In this document: in pieces, positions 41,143-52,310 of the stretch
Numbering within the stretch: position 1 is the stretch's first letter
Layout of the letters: the number at the start of each line of letters is the position of its first letter
Notes under the pieces: model-generated
What the model was told of the DNA's origin: nothing
Databases searched by the model: none
Seen by the model: the letters and a program-made list of their open reading frames with translations, nothing else
Position numbers and translations under genes: made by a program
DNA from: Saccharopolyspora hordei
Lineage (GTDB): Bacteria > Actinomycetota > Actinomycetes > Mycobacteriales > Pseudonocardiaceae
Length of the DNA stretch: 64,000 bases
Direction: 5' to 3'
Assembly: GCF_013410345.1 (NCBI RefSeq)
Contig: NZ_JACCFJ010000001.1
Coordinates: 4,444,501 to 4,508,500 of the forward strand

Positions 41143-42275
41143 CCGCGACGAGCAACGACGAAGTGCGCACCATCGACGTCGGCGCGCCACCCACGAGGTT
41201 CGCCCGCGGCTGGCACTGCCTGGGTCTGGCCGAACCGTTCAAGGACGGCAAGCCGCACGCGGTGGAGGCCTTCGGCACCAAGCTCGTGGTGTTCCAGGGC
41301 GAGGACGGCGAGCTCAACGTGCTCGACGCCTACTGCAGGCACATGGGCGGTGACCTCAGCCAGGGCACCGTCAAGGGCAACGCGATCGCCTGCCCGTTCC
41401 ACGACTGGCGCTGGTCGGGCAACGGCCGCTGCACCGGGATCCCCTACGCCAAGCGGATCCCGCTGCGCGCCCGCACCCGCGCGTGGCTGGCGATGGAGCG
41501 CAACAAGCAGCTGTTCGTCTGGAACGACCCGGAGGGCAACCCGCCGCCGGAGCACGTCACCATCCCCGAACTGCCCGAAGTGGACTCCGGGGAGTGGAGC
41601 AACTGGACCTGGGACACGGTGCGCATCGAGGGCTCGAACTGCCGCGAGATCGTCGACAACGTGGTCGACATGGCGCACTTCTTCTACATCCACTACGCGT
41701 TCCCGACGTACTTCAAGAACGTCTTCGAGGGCCACATCGCCACCCAGTACCTGACCACGAAGGGCCGGCCGGACATCGGCGCGGGCAGCTACTCCGGTGC
41801 GGACAACCTGGTCCGCTCGGAGGCGTCGTACTACGGGCCGTCGTACATGATCGACCGGCTGTGGAACGAGTACAAGGGCTACACCATCGAGACGATCCTG
41901 ATCAACTGCCACTACCCGATCACCGCGGACTCCTTCGTGCTGCAGTGGGGCGTGCTGGTCAAGAAGCTGCCCGGGCTCTCCGACGAGGACGCCGACCGGC
42001 TGGCCGCCAAGATCGCCAAGAACACCGGCGTCGGCTTCCTGCAGGACGTGGAGATCTGGCGGAACAAGACCCGGATCGACAACCCGCTGCTGTGCGAGGA
42101 GGACGGCCCGGTGTACCAGCTGCGCCGCTGGTACGAGCAGTTCTACGTGGACGCCGACCAGGTCACCGAAGACATGGTGGCGCGCTTCGAGTTCGAAGTG
42201 GACACCACGCGGGCCAACGAGGTGTGGGAGCGCGAGGTCGCGGAGAACCTGGCGCGCAAGGAGGCGCAGAGCTGA
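41139..42275 (+). CDS. kshA: 3-ketosteroid 9-alpha-monooxygenase oxygenase KshA
   Basis: A 378-residue Rieske oxygenase. The [2Fe-2S] ligands are Cys66, His68, Cys85 and His88, and the mononuclear iron ligands His180, His185 and Asp303. All are exactly one residue lower than in M. tuberculosis KshA. It hydroxylates C9 of 3-ketosteroids, using electrons from KshB. Its stop overlaps the start of the following small gene (TGATG). Confidence 0.97.
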   Translation: MTATSNDEVRTIDVGAPPTRFARGWHCLGLAEPFKDGKPHAVEAFGTKLVVFQGEDGELNVLDAYCRHMGGDLSQGTVKGNAIACPFHDWRWSGNGRCTGIPYAKRIPLRARTRAWLAMERNKQLFVWNDPEGNPPPEHVTIPELPEVDSGEWSNWTWDTVRIEGSNCREIVDNVVDMAHFFYIHYAFPTYFKNVFEGHIATQYLTTKGRPDIGAGSYSGADNLVRSEASYYGPSYMIDRLWNEYKGYTIETILINCHYPITADSFVLQWGVLVKKLPGLSDEDADRLAAKIAKNTGVGFLQDVEIWRNKTRIDNPLLCEEDGPVYQLRRWYEQFYVDADQVTEDMVARFEFEVDTTRANEVWEREVAENLARKEAQS

Positions 42276-42622
42276 TGTCGACCTGGGCCAAGGCACCCGA
42301 CCTCGCCGACCGGCCGGACCAGCGGGCGGCCGTGCGCGAGAGCACGGCCGCCGACCGCGACGCCTACCTGCGGGGCGGGCTGCGTCCGGTCGAGTGCGAG
42401 CGGTGCGCGGCGACGGTGCTGGCGAAGAAGAACAGCCCGCAGCACACCAGCGTCCAGTGGAGCACCGAGAGCACCCGGCAGTGCGCGGTGTTCGCCGCGC
42501 TGGCACCGGGCGAGGTCGCGGAGTCCTGCCCCGACCTGCAGCGCAGCATCGCCGCCGCAGCCCAGGACGGCCGGCTCACCGGGGACGAGCCGGAGCCGGT
42601 CCCCGGTCCCCCGCGTCGTTGA
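42275..42622 (+). CDS. Small Cys-containing protein between kshA and kshB, unknown function
   Basis: A 115-residue protein, coupled to kshA by a one-base stop/start overlap and followed 39 nt later by kshB. It contains a possible metal-binding set: Cys41-x2-Cys44, His57, Cys70 and Cys85, with an acidic/proline-rich tail. M. tuberculosis also has a small uncharacterised gene after kshA (Rv3527), though homology cannot be judged here. Its place between the oxygenase and reductase genes suggests an accessory or assembly role for the KshAB system. No known family was recognised. Confidence 0.75.
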   Translation: MSTWAKAPDLADRPDQRAAVRESTAADRDAYLRGGLRPVECERCAATVLAKKNSPQHTSVQWSTESTRQCAVFAALAPGEVAESCPDLQRSIAAAAQDGRLTGDEPEPVPGPPRR

Positions 42623-42661
42623 CGTGCCGATCGTCGCGGTGTTCACCCAGAGGAGCCTGTG

Positions 42662-43885
42662 ATGCCTGAGCCTGCGCGGTTGCGGGTCGTCGCCGTCGTC
42701 GACGAGACGCCCGACAGCCGCTCGCTGGTGTTCGACGCGCCACCGGGCTGGTCCTACCGACCCGGTCAGTTCCTCACGTTGCGGATCCCCAGCGACCGCA
42801 CCGGATCGGTGGCGCGCAGCTACTCGCTGTCGAGCTCCCCGCACGTGGACGACACGCTCCAGGTGACGGTGAAGCGCGCTGGGTACGGGTCGAACTGGTT
42901 GTGCGACAACGTCGTACCGGGGTCCGAAGTGGACGTCATGCCGCCGTCCGGGGGGTTCGTCCCGCGGTCGCTGGACGAGGACGCCGTGCTGCTCGCGGCG
43001 GGCAGCGGCATCACCCCGGTGATGTCCATCGCGAAGTCCGTGCTGGCGGCCGGCACCGGGCGCATCGCGCTGGTGTACGCCAACCAGCGCGAGGAGTCGG
43101 TCATCTTCGCCGACGAACTCCGCGAGATGGTGGCCCGGCACCCCGACCGGTTGCTGGTCGTGCACTGGCTGGAGTCGGTGCAGGGTCTGCCGACGACGGC
43201 GACGTTGCGCGAGCTGGTCCGGCCGTTCGCCGACCGCGAGTGCTTCGTGTGCGGGCCGAGCGGCTTCATGGACGTCGCCGAAGCCGCGCTGCGCGAGCTC
43301 GGCGTCCCCCGCGCCCGGACGCACGTCGAGCGGTTCGTCTCCCTCCGCCGCAACCCCTTCCGGCCGAAGACGCGCGAGCCGCGCGACACCGCACCTCCCG
43401 GCACGACGTCCTCCCGCACCGACCGCGGCACCGGGACCGAGCGGGAGGACGCTCCCAGCACCGGACAGCTCGTCCCGGACGCGCAGGACCACGAGACCGA
43501 CGCCGGAGGCGCGGACCTGGTCACGACGGCCACCGCTCCCGAGCCGGGTGGACCGGCCACCGACAGCACTGACCACGCCGCGGACTGCCCGGAACCCCCA
43601 GCGGGGTCCGCGGACGCGACGGTCGAGGTCGAGCTCGACGGCGAGCACCACGAACTGCGCTGGCCGCGCGAGAAGCGCCTGCTCGACCTGCTGCTGGAGA
43701 ACGGCGTGGCGGCCCCGTTCTCCTGCCGCGAAGGCGCGTGCAGCGCTTGCGCCTGCCGCCTGGAGACCGGCGAGGTGCGGATGCTGCAGAACGAGGTGCT
43801 CGAGCAGGAGGACCTCGACGAGGGGATCATCCTGGCCTGCCAGTCCCTCCCCCTCACCGACAAGCTCCGCATCACCTACGAATGA
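42662..43885 (+). CDS. kshB: 3-ketosteroid 9-alpha-monooxygenase reductase KshB
   Basis: A 407-residue reductase. FAD domain (RSYSLSSSP, 52-60), NAD domain (AAGSGITPV, CGPSGFM) and a C-terminal plant-type ferredoxin domain with Cys355, 360, 363 and 393. It passes electrons from NADH to KshA. It is longer than the roughly 350-residue mycobacterial KshB because of a Pro/Thr/Asp-rich linker of about 80 residues (237-319) before the ferredoxin domain. AGGAG precedes the ATG at 42662. Confidence 0.94.
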   Translation: MPEPARLRVVAVVDETPDSRSLVFDAPPGWSYRPGQFLTLRIPSDRTGSVARSYSLSSSPHVDDTLQVTVKRAGYGSNWLCDNVVPGSEVDVMPPSGGFVPRSLDEDAVLLAAGSGITPVMSIAKSVLAAGTGRIALVYANQREESVIFADELREMVARHPDRLLVVHWLESVQGLPTTATLRELVRPFADRECFVCGPSGFMDVAEAALRELGVPRARTHVERFVSLRRNPFRPKTREPRDTAPPGTTSSRTDRGTGTEREDAPSTGQLVPDAQDHETDAGGADLVTTATAPEPGGPATDSTDHAADCPEPPAGSADATVEVELDGEHHELRWPREKRLLDLLLENGVAAPFSCREGACSACACRLETGEVRMLQNEVLEQEDLDEGIILACQSLPLTDKLRITYE

Positions 43886-43902
43886 CCCGGTCGACTGGTG
43901 GG

Positions 43903-43947
43903 TGAAGGGCACCCTTCGCCGGCTGGATCGGCGAAAGGGGCCCTTCA
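43903..43947. terminator. Hairpin terminator after kshB
   Basis: TGAAGGGCACCCTTCGCC (43903-43920) pairs with GGCGAAAGGGGCCCTTCA (43930-43947) over 18 bp with two mismatches and a 9-nt loop. Confidence 0.7.
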
Positions 43948-44337
43948 CTCCGGCAGAATCACCCGATGGGGATCGGCCCACGCCCGGAACGCGCGCTCGC
44001 CGGTCCGGCCGCTCCGCCTGTGTCGCCCGACGGTGTCGGTTGCTCCGGGGCGTCGAACGGGTGTCACCGGTCCGGAGTCGCTCTTCGGTGGGAGTGGCGC
44101 GTCGCCGGATTCGTCGTCGCAGGTCACGGGCGCGCTCGCGATCGCCCGCGCGGTGCGTGCCGGGCCGTGGCGGCACCCGAGCGGTGAGCCCGCCGGGTGG
44201 GGTGGATCCCGTCTCGGCCGATCGGGGGCTGCTGCTCCGCCGAGAATTCGCCCAGAGGGCCGACCATGTGGACCTTTTCTTCGAGGCGATCTCAGCCGAC
44301 TTGAAGTCCTGAGAGCACGATGATCAGGAGCGAACCC
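43948..44337. other. About 390-nt spacer, mostly without gene
   Basis: After the kshB terminator no known gene is seen. A 36-residue open frame with GTG at 44202 and stop at 44312 ends in a plausible amphipathic sequence (RADHVDLFFEAISADLKS) but has no clear ribosome site; its third-position GC is lower than in neighbouring genes. No KstR or KstR2 box was found. Confidence 0.45.
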
Positions 44338-44514
44338 ATGGGTGTCAGCGGCGCACTCCAAGCCGACCGCGCGCGATCCGGGAGCCGGACCACACCGCCC
44401 CGCGGCTGCACGAACCTCCCGCGCATGGACGAATGCCCGCAAGGCGGGGCCCACGCCCCGATCCCCAAGCAGGGCGGCGGCTTGGTCTGCATCAAGTGCG
44501 GCCAGAGCTGCTGA
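44338..44514 (+). CDS. Putative 58-residue Cys-rich small protein
   Basis: ATG at 44338 has AGGAG at a seven-base spacing. The last 29 residues, starting at an internal Met, look like a small zinc ribbon: CPQGGAHAPIP, then CIKCGQSC at the end (four cysteines and a histidine). The N-terminal half is low complexity and may be untranslated; a 29-residue product from ATG 44425 is an alternative. No function can be assigned, and it is not linked to a steroid promoter. Confidence 0.45.
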   Translation: MGVSGALQADRARSGSRTTPPRGCTNLPRMDECPQGGAHAPIPKQGGGLVCIKCGQSC

Positions 44515-44653
44515 GCACCACCGCACCGGGGTCCGCTGCCCAGCCCGCGCTCCGCCTCACGCGCGCCGGCGCACGGACCGCCGGACGGGCGCCGTCACCG
44601 AGGGACCCGCAGACACCCAGACCACCCACCACCGGCCCGAAGCTCCGGCCGGG

Positions 44654-45826
44654 TCACGCCGCGGACAGCACCAGACCGCTGGTGGGGACCCCGGTGCCTG
44701 CGGTGACGAGCACGTGGTCGACGTCGGCGACCTGGTTGACCGCCGTGCCCCGGACCTGGCGGACCGCTTCCGCGATGCCGTTCATGCCGTGGATGTAGGC
44801 CTCGCCCAGTTGGCCGCCGTGGGTGTTCAGCGGCAGCCGACCGCCGAGCTCGATCGCGCCGTCGGCGATGAAGTCCTTGGCCTCGCCGCGCCCGCAGAAC
44901 CCCATCTCCTCCAACTGCACCAGGACGAACGGGGTGAAGTGGTCGTAGAGGATGCCGACCTGCACGTCCTGCGGCCCGATCCCGGACTGCTGCCACAGCT
45001 GCCGGGCGACCACGCCCAGTTCCGGCAGCGACGTCAGGTCGTCGCGGTAGTAGCTGGTCATGGTGAACTGGTCCGGCCCGCTGCCCTGCGCCGCCGCGGC
45101 CACCACGGCCGGCGGGTGCGGCAGGTCGCGGGCCCGCTCCGCGCTGGTCACCACGACCGCGACCCCGCCGTCGCTCTCCTGGCAACAGTCCAGCAGCCGC
45201 AGCGGCTCGGTGATCCAGCGCGACGCCTGGTGGTCGGCCAGCGTGATCGGCCGCTGGTAGAACCAGGCGTTCGGGTTGGCCGCGGCGTGCTTGCGGTCGG
45301 CCACCGCGACCCGGCCGAAGTCCTCGCTCGTCGCGCCGTAGGCGTGCATGTAGCGCCGGGCGAACATCGCGACCTGCGCTCCGGGCGTGGCCACGCCCAT
45401 CGGGTAGGACCAGCTGTTGTCCAGCCCCGTCGAGGTCGGTGCACCGGTGAGCGCGGTCTGCACCCGGCCGAAGCGGTTCCCGGAGCGCTCGTTGAACGCG
45501 CGGTAGCAGACCACCACCTCGGCCATGCCGGTCGCGACGGCCATCGCGGCCTGCTGCACCGTCGCGCACGCCGCCCCGCCCCCGTAGTGGATGCGGCTGA
45601 AGAAGCTGAGCTCCGGGATGCCCAGCTCCCGCGCCACCGCGACCTCGGTGTTGGTGTCCATGGTGAAGGTGACCAGCCCATCCACATCGGACGGTTCGAG
45701 ACCGGCGTCAGCGAGCGCGGCGCGCACCGACTCGGCGGCCAGCTGGAGCTCGCTGCGCCCGGAGTCCTTGGAGAACTCCGTGGCCCCGATGCCCACGATC
45801 GCCGCGCTCCCGGAGAACCCGTTCAT
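44654..45826 (-). CDS. ltp2: Steroid side-chain aldolase Ltp2
   Basis: A 390-residue thiolase-fold protein, last in chsE1-chsE2-chsH2-chsH1-ltp2 (Rv3544c-Rv3540c order). It lacks a thiolase Cys nucleophile and has the NTHGGQLGEAYIHGMNG loop typical of the aldolase group. With the DUF35 domain of ChsH2 it performs retro-aldol cleavage of the 17-hydroxy C3 side chain, releasing propionyl-CoA and androstenedione-type ketone. ATG at 45826 overlaps the chsH1 stop; upstream frame is shadow. Confidence 0.94.
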   Translation of the reverse strand: MNGFSGSAAIVGIGATEFSKDSGRSELQLAAESVRAALADAGLEPSDVDGLVTFTMDTNTEVAVARELGIPELSFFSRIHYGGGAACATVQQAAMAVATGMAEVVVCYRAFNERSGNRFGRVQTALTGAPTSTGLDNSWSYPMGVATPGAQVAMFARRYMHAYGATSEDFGRVAVADRKHAAANPNAWFYQRPITLADHQASRWITEPLRLLDCCQESDGGVAVVVTSAERARDLPHPPAVVAAAAQGSGPDQFTMTSYYRDDLTSLPELGVVARQLWQQSGIGPQDVQVGILYDHFTPFVLVQLEEMGFCGRGEAKDFIADGAIELGGRLPLNTHGGQLGEAYIHGMNGIAEAVRQVRGTAVNQVADVDHVLVTAGTGVPTSGLVLSAA

Positions 45827-46248
45827 CCCGCCACCTCCGGCAGTTCGACCCGGACCGTGCCGCTGACGTGCGTGCCCAGGCTGTTGCGTCCCAGCACCTC
45901 CACGACCAGCACCGAGCCGTCGCGCTCCAGCACCTGGCCGTGCAGGGTCAGCACCTCGTGGGCGTAGCAAGGCACGCCGAGCTTGATCGCCACGCCGCGC
46001 ACCAGCGCCTCCGGGCCCGCCCAGTCGGTCACGTAGCGCTGCACCAGGCCGGTGGTGGTGAGGATGTTGACGAAGATGTCCTTCGACCCCTTGGCCACGG
46101 CCAGGTCGCGGTCGTGGTGGACGTCCTGGAAGTCGCGCGTGGCGATGGCGGTGCTGATCACGAAGGTCGGGGTGACCTCGATGCGCTCCTCCGGGAGGGC
46201 GTCACCGATGGCGACCTCGTCCAGCGTCCTCGTGCGAGCGAGCGTCAT
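45823..46248 (-). CDS. chsH1: MaoC-like enoyl-CoA hydratase subunit ChsH1
   Basis: A 141-residue single hotdog MaoC-type protein with RDFQDVHHDRDLA, the hydratase-2 type active-site segment. In M. tuberculosis ChsH1 and the MaoC domain of ChsH2 form a heterotetrameric hydratase that adds water across the C17-C20 double bond. AGGAGG lies about nine bases before the ATG. It is coupled to ltp2 by an ATGA overlap. Confidence 0.93.
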   Translation of the reverse strand: MTLARTRTLDEVAIGDALPEERIEVTPTFVISTAIATRDFQDVHHDRDLAVAKGSKDIFVNILTTTGLVQRYVTDWAGPEALVRGVAIKLGVPCYAHEVLTLHGQVLERDGSVLVVEVLGRNSLGTHVSGTVRVELPEVAG

Positions 46249-46319
46249 GGCAGTCCCACCTCCTCAGTGGCGGTCAGCGCGTCCTGCGGTGGTGCGCAGC
46301 CGACGTGGGTACCGCTCAT
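46245..46319 (-). CDS. Possible 24-residue ORF bridging chsH2 and chsH1
   Basis: A tiny frame whose ATG overlaps the chsH2 stop (ATGA) and whose TGA overlaps the chsH1 ATG (ATGA). It would let ribosomes move from chsH2 to chsH1 without a gap. The peptide has one Cys and no recognised motif. The strong chsH1 ribosome site lies inside it, so it may simply be chance; treat as speculative. Confidence 0.2.
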   Translation of the reverse strand: MSGTHVGCAPPQDALTATEEVGLP

Positions 46320-47263
46320 GGCTCCTCCCCGGCGGGCCGCCAGACGGGCAGTGTCAGGTCGTCGTCGACGCGCACGAAGTCGGCCTCGACCCGCTGGCCG
46401 ATCTCGACCTCCTCCGGTGCGACGCCGTGCAGTTCGCCCAGCACGCGCACTCCCTCGTCGAGCTCGACCAGGGCGACCACCAGCGGCAGTTCCTTGCCCG
46501 GCACGGGCGGGTGGTGGTGCACGACGTAGCTGTAGACCTCGCCGCGGCCCTCGGAGACGAGGTGGGTGCGCTTGGTGGCGCCGCACTCCGGGCACATCGG
46601 CCCGGGCGGGTGGCGCAGCAGCCCGCACTGGCCGCAGCGCTGGATGCGCAGCTCACCGGCCGCCGTGCCTTCCCAGAAGTAGGCCGTGTCCGGGCCGATG
46701 GCGGGCCGGAGCACCGCGCTCCCCACCGCCCTGGGCTCGCTCCTCTCCGGCTGCTGCTCCGCAGGGCGGAACTTCAGCACCCGGAACAGCATCTCGGCCA
46801 CCGGCTCGTCCCCGACGAACCAGGTGTTGCGGGTGGTGACGAACCAGCCCTCGCCGAGCGAGGTGGTCTTCGGCCCCACCACGCTGTCCAGCCGGGTCGT
46901 CACGGTGAGGTGCTCGCCGTGGCGCAGGTACCGGTGGTAGGTCTGCTCGCAGTTGGTCGCCACCACGGAGGTGTACCCGGCCTCGTCGAGCTCGGCCATC
47001 ATCGCGTGCAGCGGGTCGTCCGGGTCGCGCTGCGGGTCCAGACCGCCCATCGTCCACACCTGCACCATCGCCGGCGGGGCCACGAGTCCACCGTGGACGG
47101 ACTCGGCCGCGGCGGACTCGGAGGTGTAGACCGGGTTGCGGTCGCCGAGGGCCTCCACCCAGTTGTTGATCATCGGCAGGTTGACCGGGTCGCGCGCGGC
47201 ACGGGGCGCGCTGGGCCCCCGCTCCTGGATCCGGTGGGCCGCTTCGGTGATCGAGCTGGTCAT
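46316..47263 (-). CDS. chsH2: Bifunctional MaoC-DUF35 protein ChsH2
   Basis: A 315-residue fusion. The N-terminal hotdog MaoC domain (about 1-165) partners with ChsH1. The C-terminal DUF35 part has a zinc ribbon (Cys210, 213, 224, 227) and OB-fold that binds Ltp2. It thus links hydration with aldol cleavage of the sterol C3 side chain. GGAGGG precedes the ATG, 12 bases after chsE2. Full length compared with Rv3542c-type proteins. Confidence 0.95.
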   Translation of the reverse strand: MTSSITEAAHRIQERGPSAPRAARDPVNLPMINNWVEALGDRNPVYTSESAAAESVHGGLVAPPAMVQVWTMGGLDPQRDPDDPLHAMMAELDEAGYTSVVATNCEQTYHRYLRHGEHLTVTTRLDSVVGPKTTSLGEGWFVTTRNTWFVGDEPVAEMLFRVLKFRPAEQQPERSEPRAVGSAVLRPAIGPDTAYFWEGTAAGELRIQRCGQCGLLRHPPGPMCPECGATKRTHLVSEGRGEVYSYVVHHHPPVPGKELPLVVALVELDEGVRVLGELHGVAPEEVEIGQRVEADFVRVDDDLTLPVWRPAGEEP

Positions 47264-47275
47264 GTTCCCTCCGGC

Positions 47276-48448
<1,173 letters not shown>

Positions 48449-48460
48449 CGGCACCTCTCC

Positions 48461-50373
<1,913 letters not shown>

Positions 50374-50483
50374 CCCGGTCAGGGTGCACGCGGTCCGCAC
50401 CGGCACGTGCGCCAGCCCCGGGTGTCCGCAACTCCGGTGGGATCGGACGTCTGGTCCCCACCGGGATCACGGGCACCCGCACG

Positions 50484-50507
50484 GCAGGGCCCCCGCCGGG
50501 CCCCTGC
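50484..50507. terminator. Possible hairpin between methyltransferase and toroid gene
   Basis: GCAGGGCCC near 50484 can pair with GGGCCCCTGC near 50498 with one bulge, between converging genes. Confidence 0.35.
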
Positions 50508-50518
50508 GTCGCGGCGGG

Positions 50519-51592
50519 TCAGGTGCCGGGGACGTGCTCCAGCTCGCAGCAGGGAGGGTTCTCCAGCGGGAGCCCGGTGGGCAGCTTCTCGCCGCGGAAG
50601 ATGCCGTTGCCCGGCGTCGCGCGGGACAGCGCGTCAGCCGCCAGCACCACCGCACCGGCCGTCCAGGTCGACAGCTCGACCGGCCAGCGCTTGCCGTCGG
50701 TGTAGACCAGGCCCGTCCAGTAGGAGCCGTCCGCTTCGCGCAGGTGCTGCATGGACGCCAGCAGCTCCCGCGCGCGGTCGTACTCGTCGAGGGCCTCCAG
50801 GCTCAGCACCAGCTCGCAGGTCTCCGCCCCGGTGACCCACGGGTGGTCGTCGACGCAGCGCACCCCGAGGCCGTCGACCACGAAGTCCGACCAGCGCTCC
50901 CGCAGCCGCTGCCGGCCGGCCTCGCCGCGCAGCGCACCGCCGAGCACCGGGTAGTACCAGTCCATCGAGTACCGGGTCTTCGGCGTGAACGCCTCCGGGT
51001 GGCACCGCACGACGTGGCCGAGCTGGCCGAGCGCCACCTCCCAGCCCGGCTGGGGCTGGTCCAGGTGCTCGGCCAGCGCCAGCGCGCACCGCAGGCTGTG
51101 GTGGATGCTGGAGCAGCCGGACAGCAGGGCCTCGCCGGTCGGCACCCCGGAGGCACCGATCGCCCAGTCGATCTCGCCGCGGTCGCGCTGCGCGGTGAGC
51201 ACGAAGTCGATCGCCGCGCGCACCATCGGCCACATCCGCTCGGCGAACCCGTCGTCACCGCTGATCAGCACGTGGTGCCACACGCCGACCGCGGGGTAGG
51301 CGCAGAAGTTGGTGTCCGCCCCGGCGTCCTCGACGCGGCCGTCGCGCACCTGCAGCGGCCACGACCCGTCCGCGCGCTGCGTGGTGCGCAGCCACTCGTA
51401 GGCGCGCTCGGCCTCGGCCAGCAGACCGGTCGCCGACAGCGCCATCGCCGACTCGACGTGGTCCCACGGGTCCACGTGCCCGCCGGTGAACCACGGGATC
51501 GCGCCGGAGGCCAGCTGCGTCGACGCGATCGCCCGACCGGTCTGCACCGCCTGCTCAGCCGAGATCGCGCCGGGGACCTCAGGCCCCAGCAC
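50519..51592 (-). CDS. Prenyltransferase/squalene-cyclase-like alpha-alpha toroid protein
   Basis: A 357-residue protein with repeated helical QxxDGSW-like units: TTQRADGSWPLQV, LREADGSYWTGLVY, IPWFTGGHVDPWDHVESAMAL. This is the pattern of alpha/alpha-toroid folds, such as prenyltransferase repeats and glycan-active toroids. No DxDD cyclase motif is seen, so it is probably not a terpene cyclase. GTG at 51592 overlaps the methyltransferase end by 14 bases. Co-transcribed with a methyltransferase and glycosyltransferase, it likely acts on a glycan or glycolipid. Confidence 0.72.
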   Translation of the reverse strand: MLGPEVPGAISAEQAVQTGRAIASTQLASGAIPWFTGGHVDPWDHVESAMALSATGLLAEAERAYEWLRTTQRADGSWPLQVRDGRVEDAGADTNFCAYPAVGVWHHVLISGDDGFAERMWPMVRAAIDFVLTAQRDRGEIDWAIGASGVPTGEALLSGCSSIHHSLRCALALAEHLDQPQPGWEVALGQLGHVVRCHPEAFTPKTRYSMDWYYPVLGGALRGEAGRQRLRERWSDFVVDGLGVRCVDDHPWVTGAETCELVLSLEALDEYDRARELLASMQHLREADGSYWTGLVYTDGKRWPVELSTWTAGAVVLAADALSRATPGNGIFRGEKLPTGLPLENPPCCELEHVPGT

Positions 51593-52310
51593 GGGCCGCC
51601 CCCGGCTTGCCCAGGTAGACCGCGATGCTCTTGCCCATGACCGGGTTCAGCAGCCGTTCCGCGGTGCGGGTGACCCACGGACCCTTCATCAGGTCCCAGA
51701 CCAGGAGCTTGTGGTAGAGCTTGGGCAGCGGGTGGTCGTCGTTGTCCGTGCCCACCGCGCACTTGATCCACCAGTACGGCGAGTGCAGCGCGTGGGCGTA
51801 GTGGTGGAACACCGGGCGCAGGCCCGCGTCGCGGAGCTTGCCGATCAGCTCGCCGGTGCTGTAGATGCGCACGTGCCCGCCCTCGACCTGGTGGTACTCG
51901 TCGGACAGCGCCCAGCAGATCTTCTCCGGCCAGGCGCGCGGCACGGTGACCACCACGCGGCCGCCGGGCTTGACCACGCGGACCATCTCGCGCATGGCCT
52001 TCTCGTCCTCGGGGATGTGCTCCATGATCTCCGAGGCGATCACCACGTCGAAGTGCCCGTCGGGGAACGGCAGGTCGAGCGCGTCGCCGGAGACGGTCTG
52101 CGCGTTGGCGCCGTCGGGCACCTGGTTCTCCGCCTTCATCGCGGCGAACATGGCCGCCACGTTCTCCAGCTCCGCGACGTCCTGGTCGAAGGCGATCACG
52201 TCGGCGCCGCGGCGGTAGAGCTCGAAGGCGTGCCGCCCCGCACCGCAGCCCAGGTCCAGCACCCGCTGGCCCGCCCGCACGCCGAGCCTGTCGAAGTCCA
52301 CCGTCAGCAA
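51579..52310 (-). CDS. Class I SAM methyltransferase (Methyltransf_11 type)
   Basis: A 243-residue methyltransferase with motif I VLDLGCGAGRHA (18-29) and the post-motifs FPDGHFDVVIASEIMEHI and VKPGGRVVVTVP. TTG at 52310 yields the MLTVDFDRL start expected for the family and overlaps the glycosyltransferase stop by seven bases. The long frame continuing upstream is a shadow. The substrate is unknown; context suggests a glycosylated lipid or carbohydrate. Confidence 0.8.
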   Translation of the reverse strand: MLTVDFDRLGVRAGQRVLDLGCGAGRHAFELYRRGADVIAFDQDVAELENVAAMFAAMKAENQVPDGANAQTVSGDALDLPFPDGHFDVVIASEIMEHIPEDEKAMREMVRVVKPGGRVVVTVPRAWPEKICWALSDEYHQVEGGHVRIYSTGELIGKLRDAGLRPVFHHYAHALHSPYWWIKCAVGTDNDDHPLPKLYHKLLVWDLMKGPWVTRTAERLLNPVMGKSIAVYLGKPGAARAGA

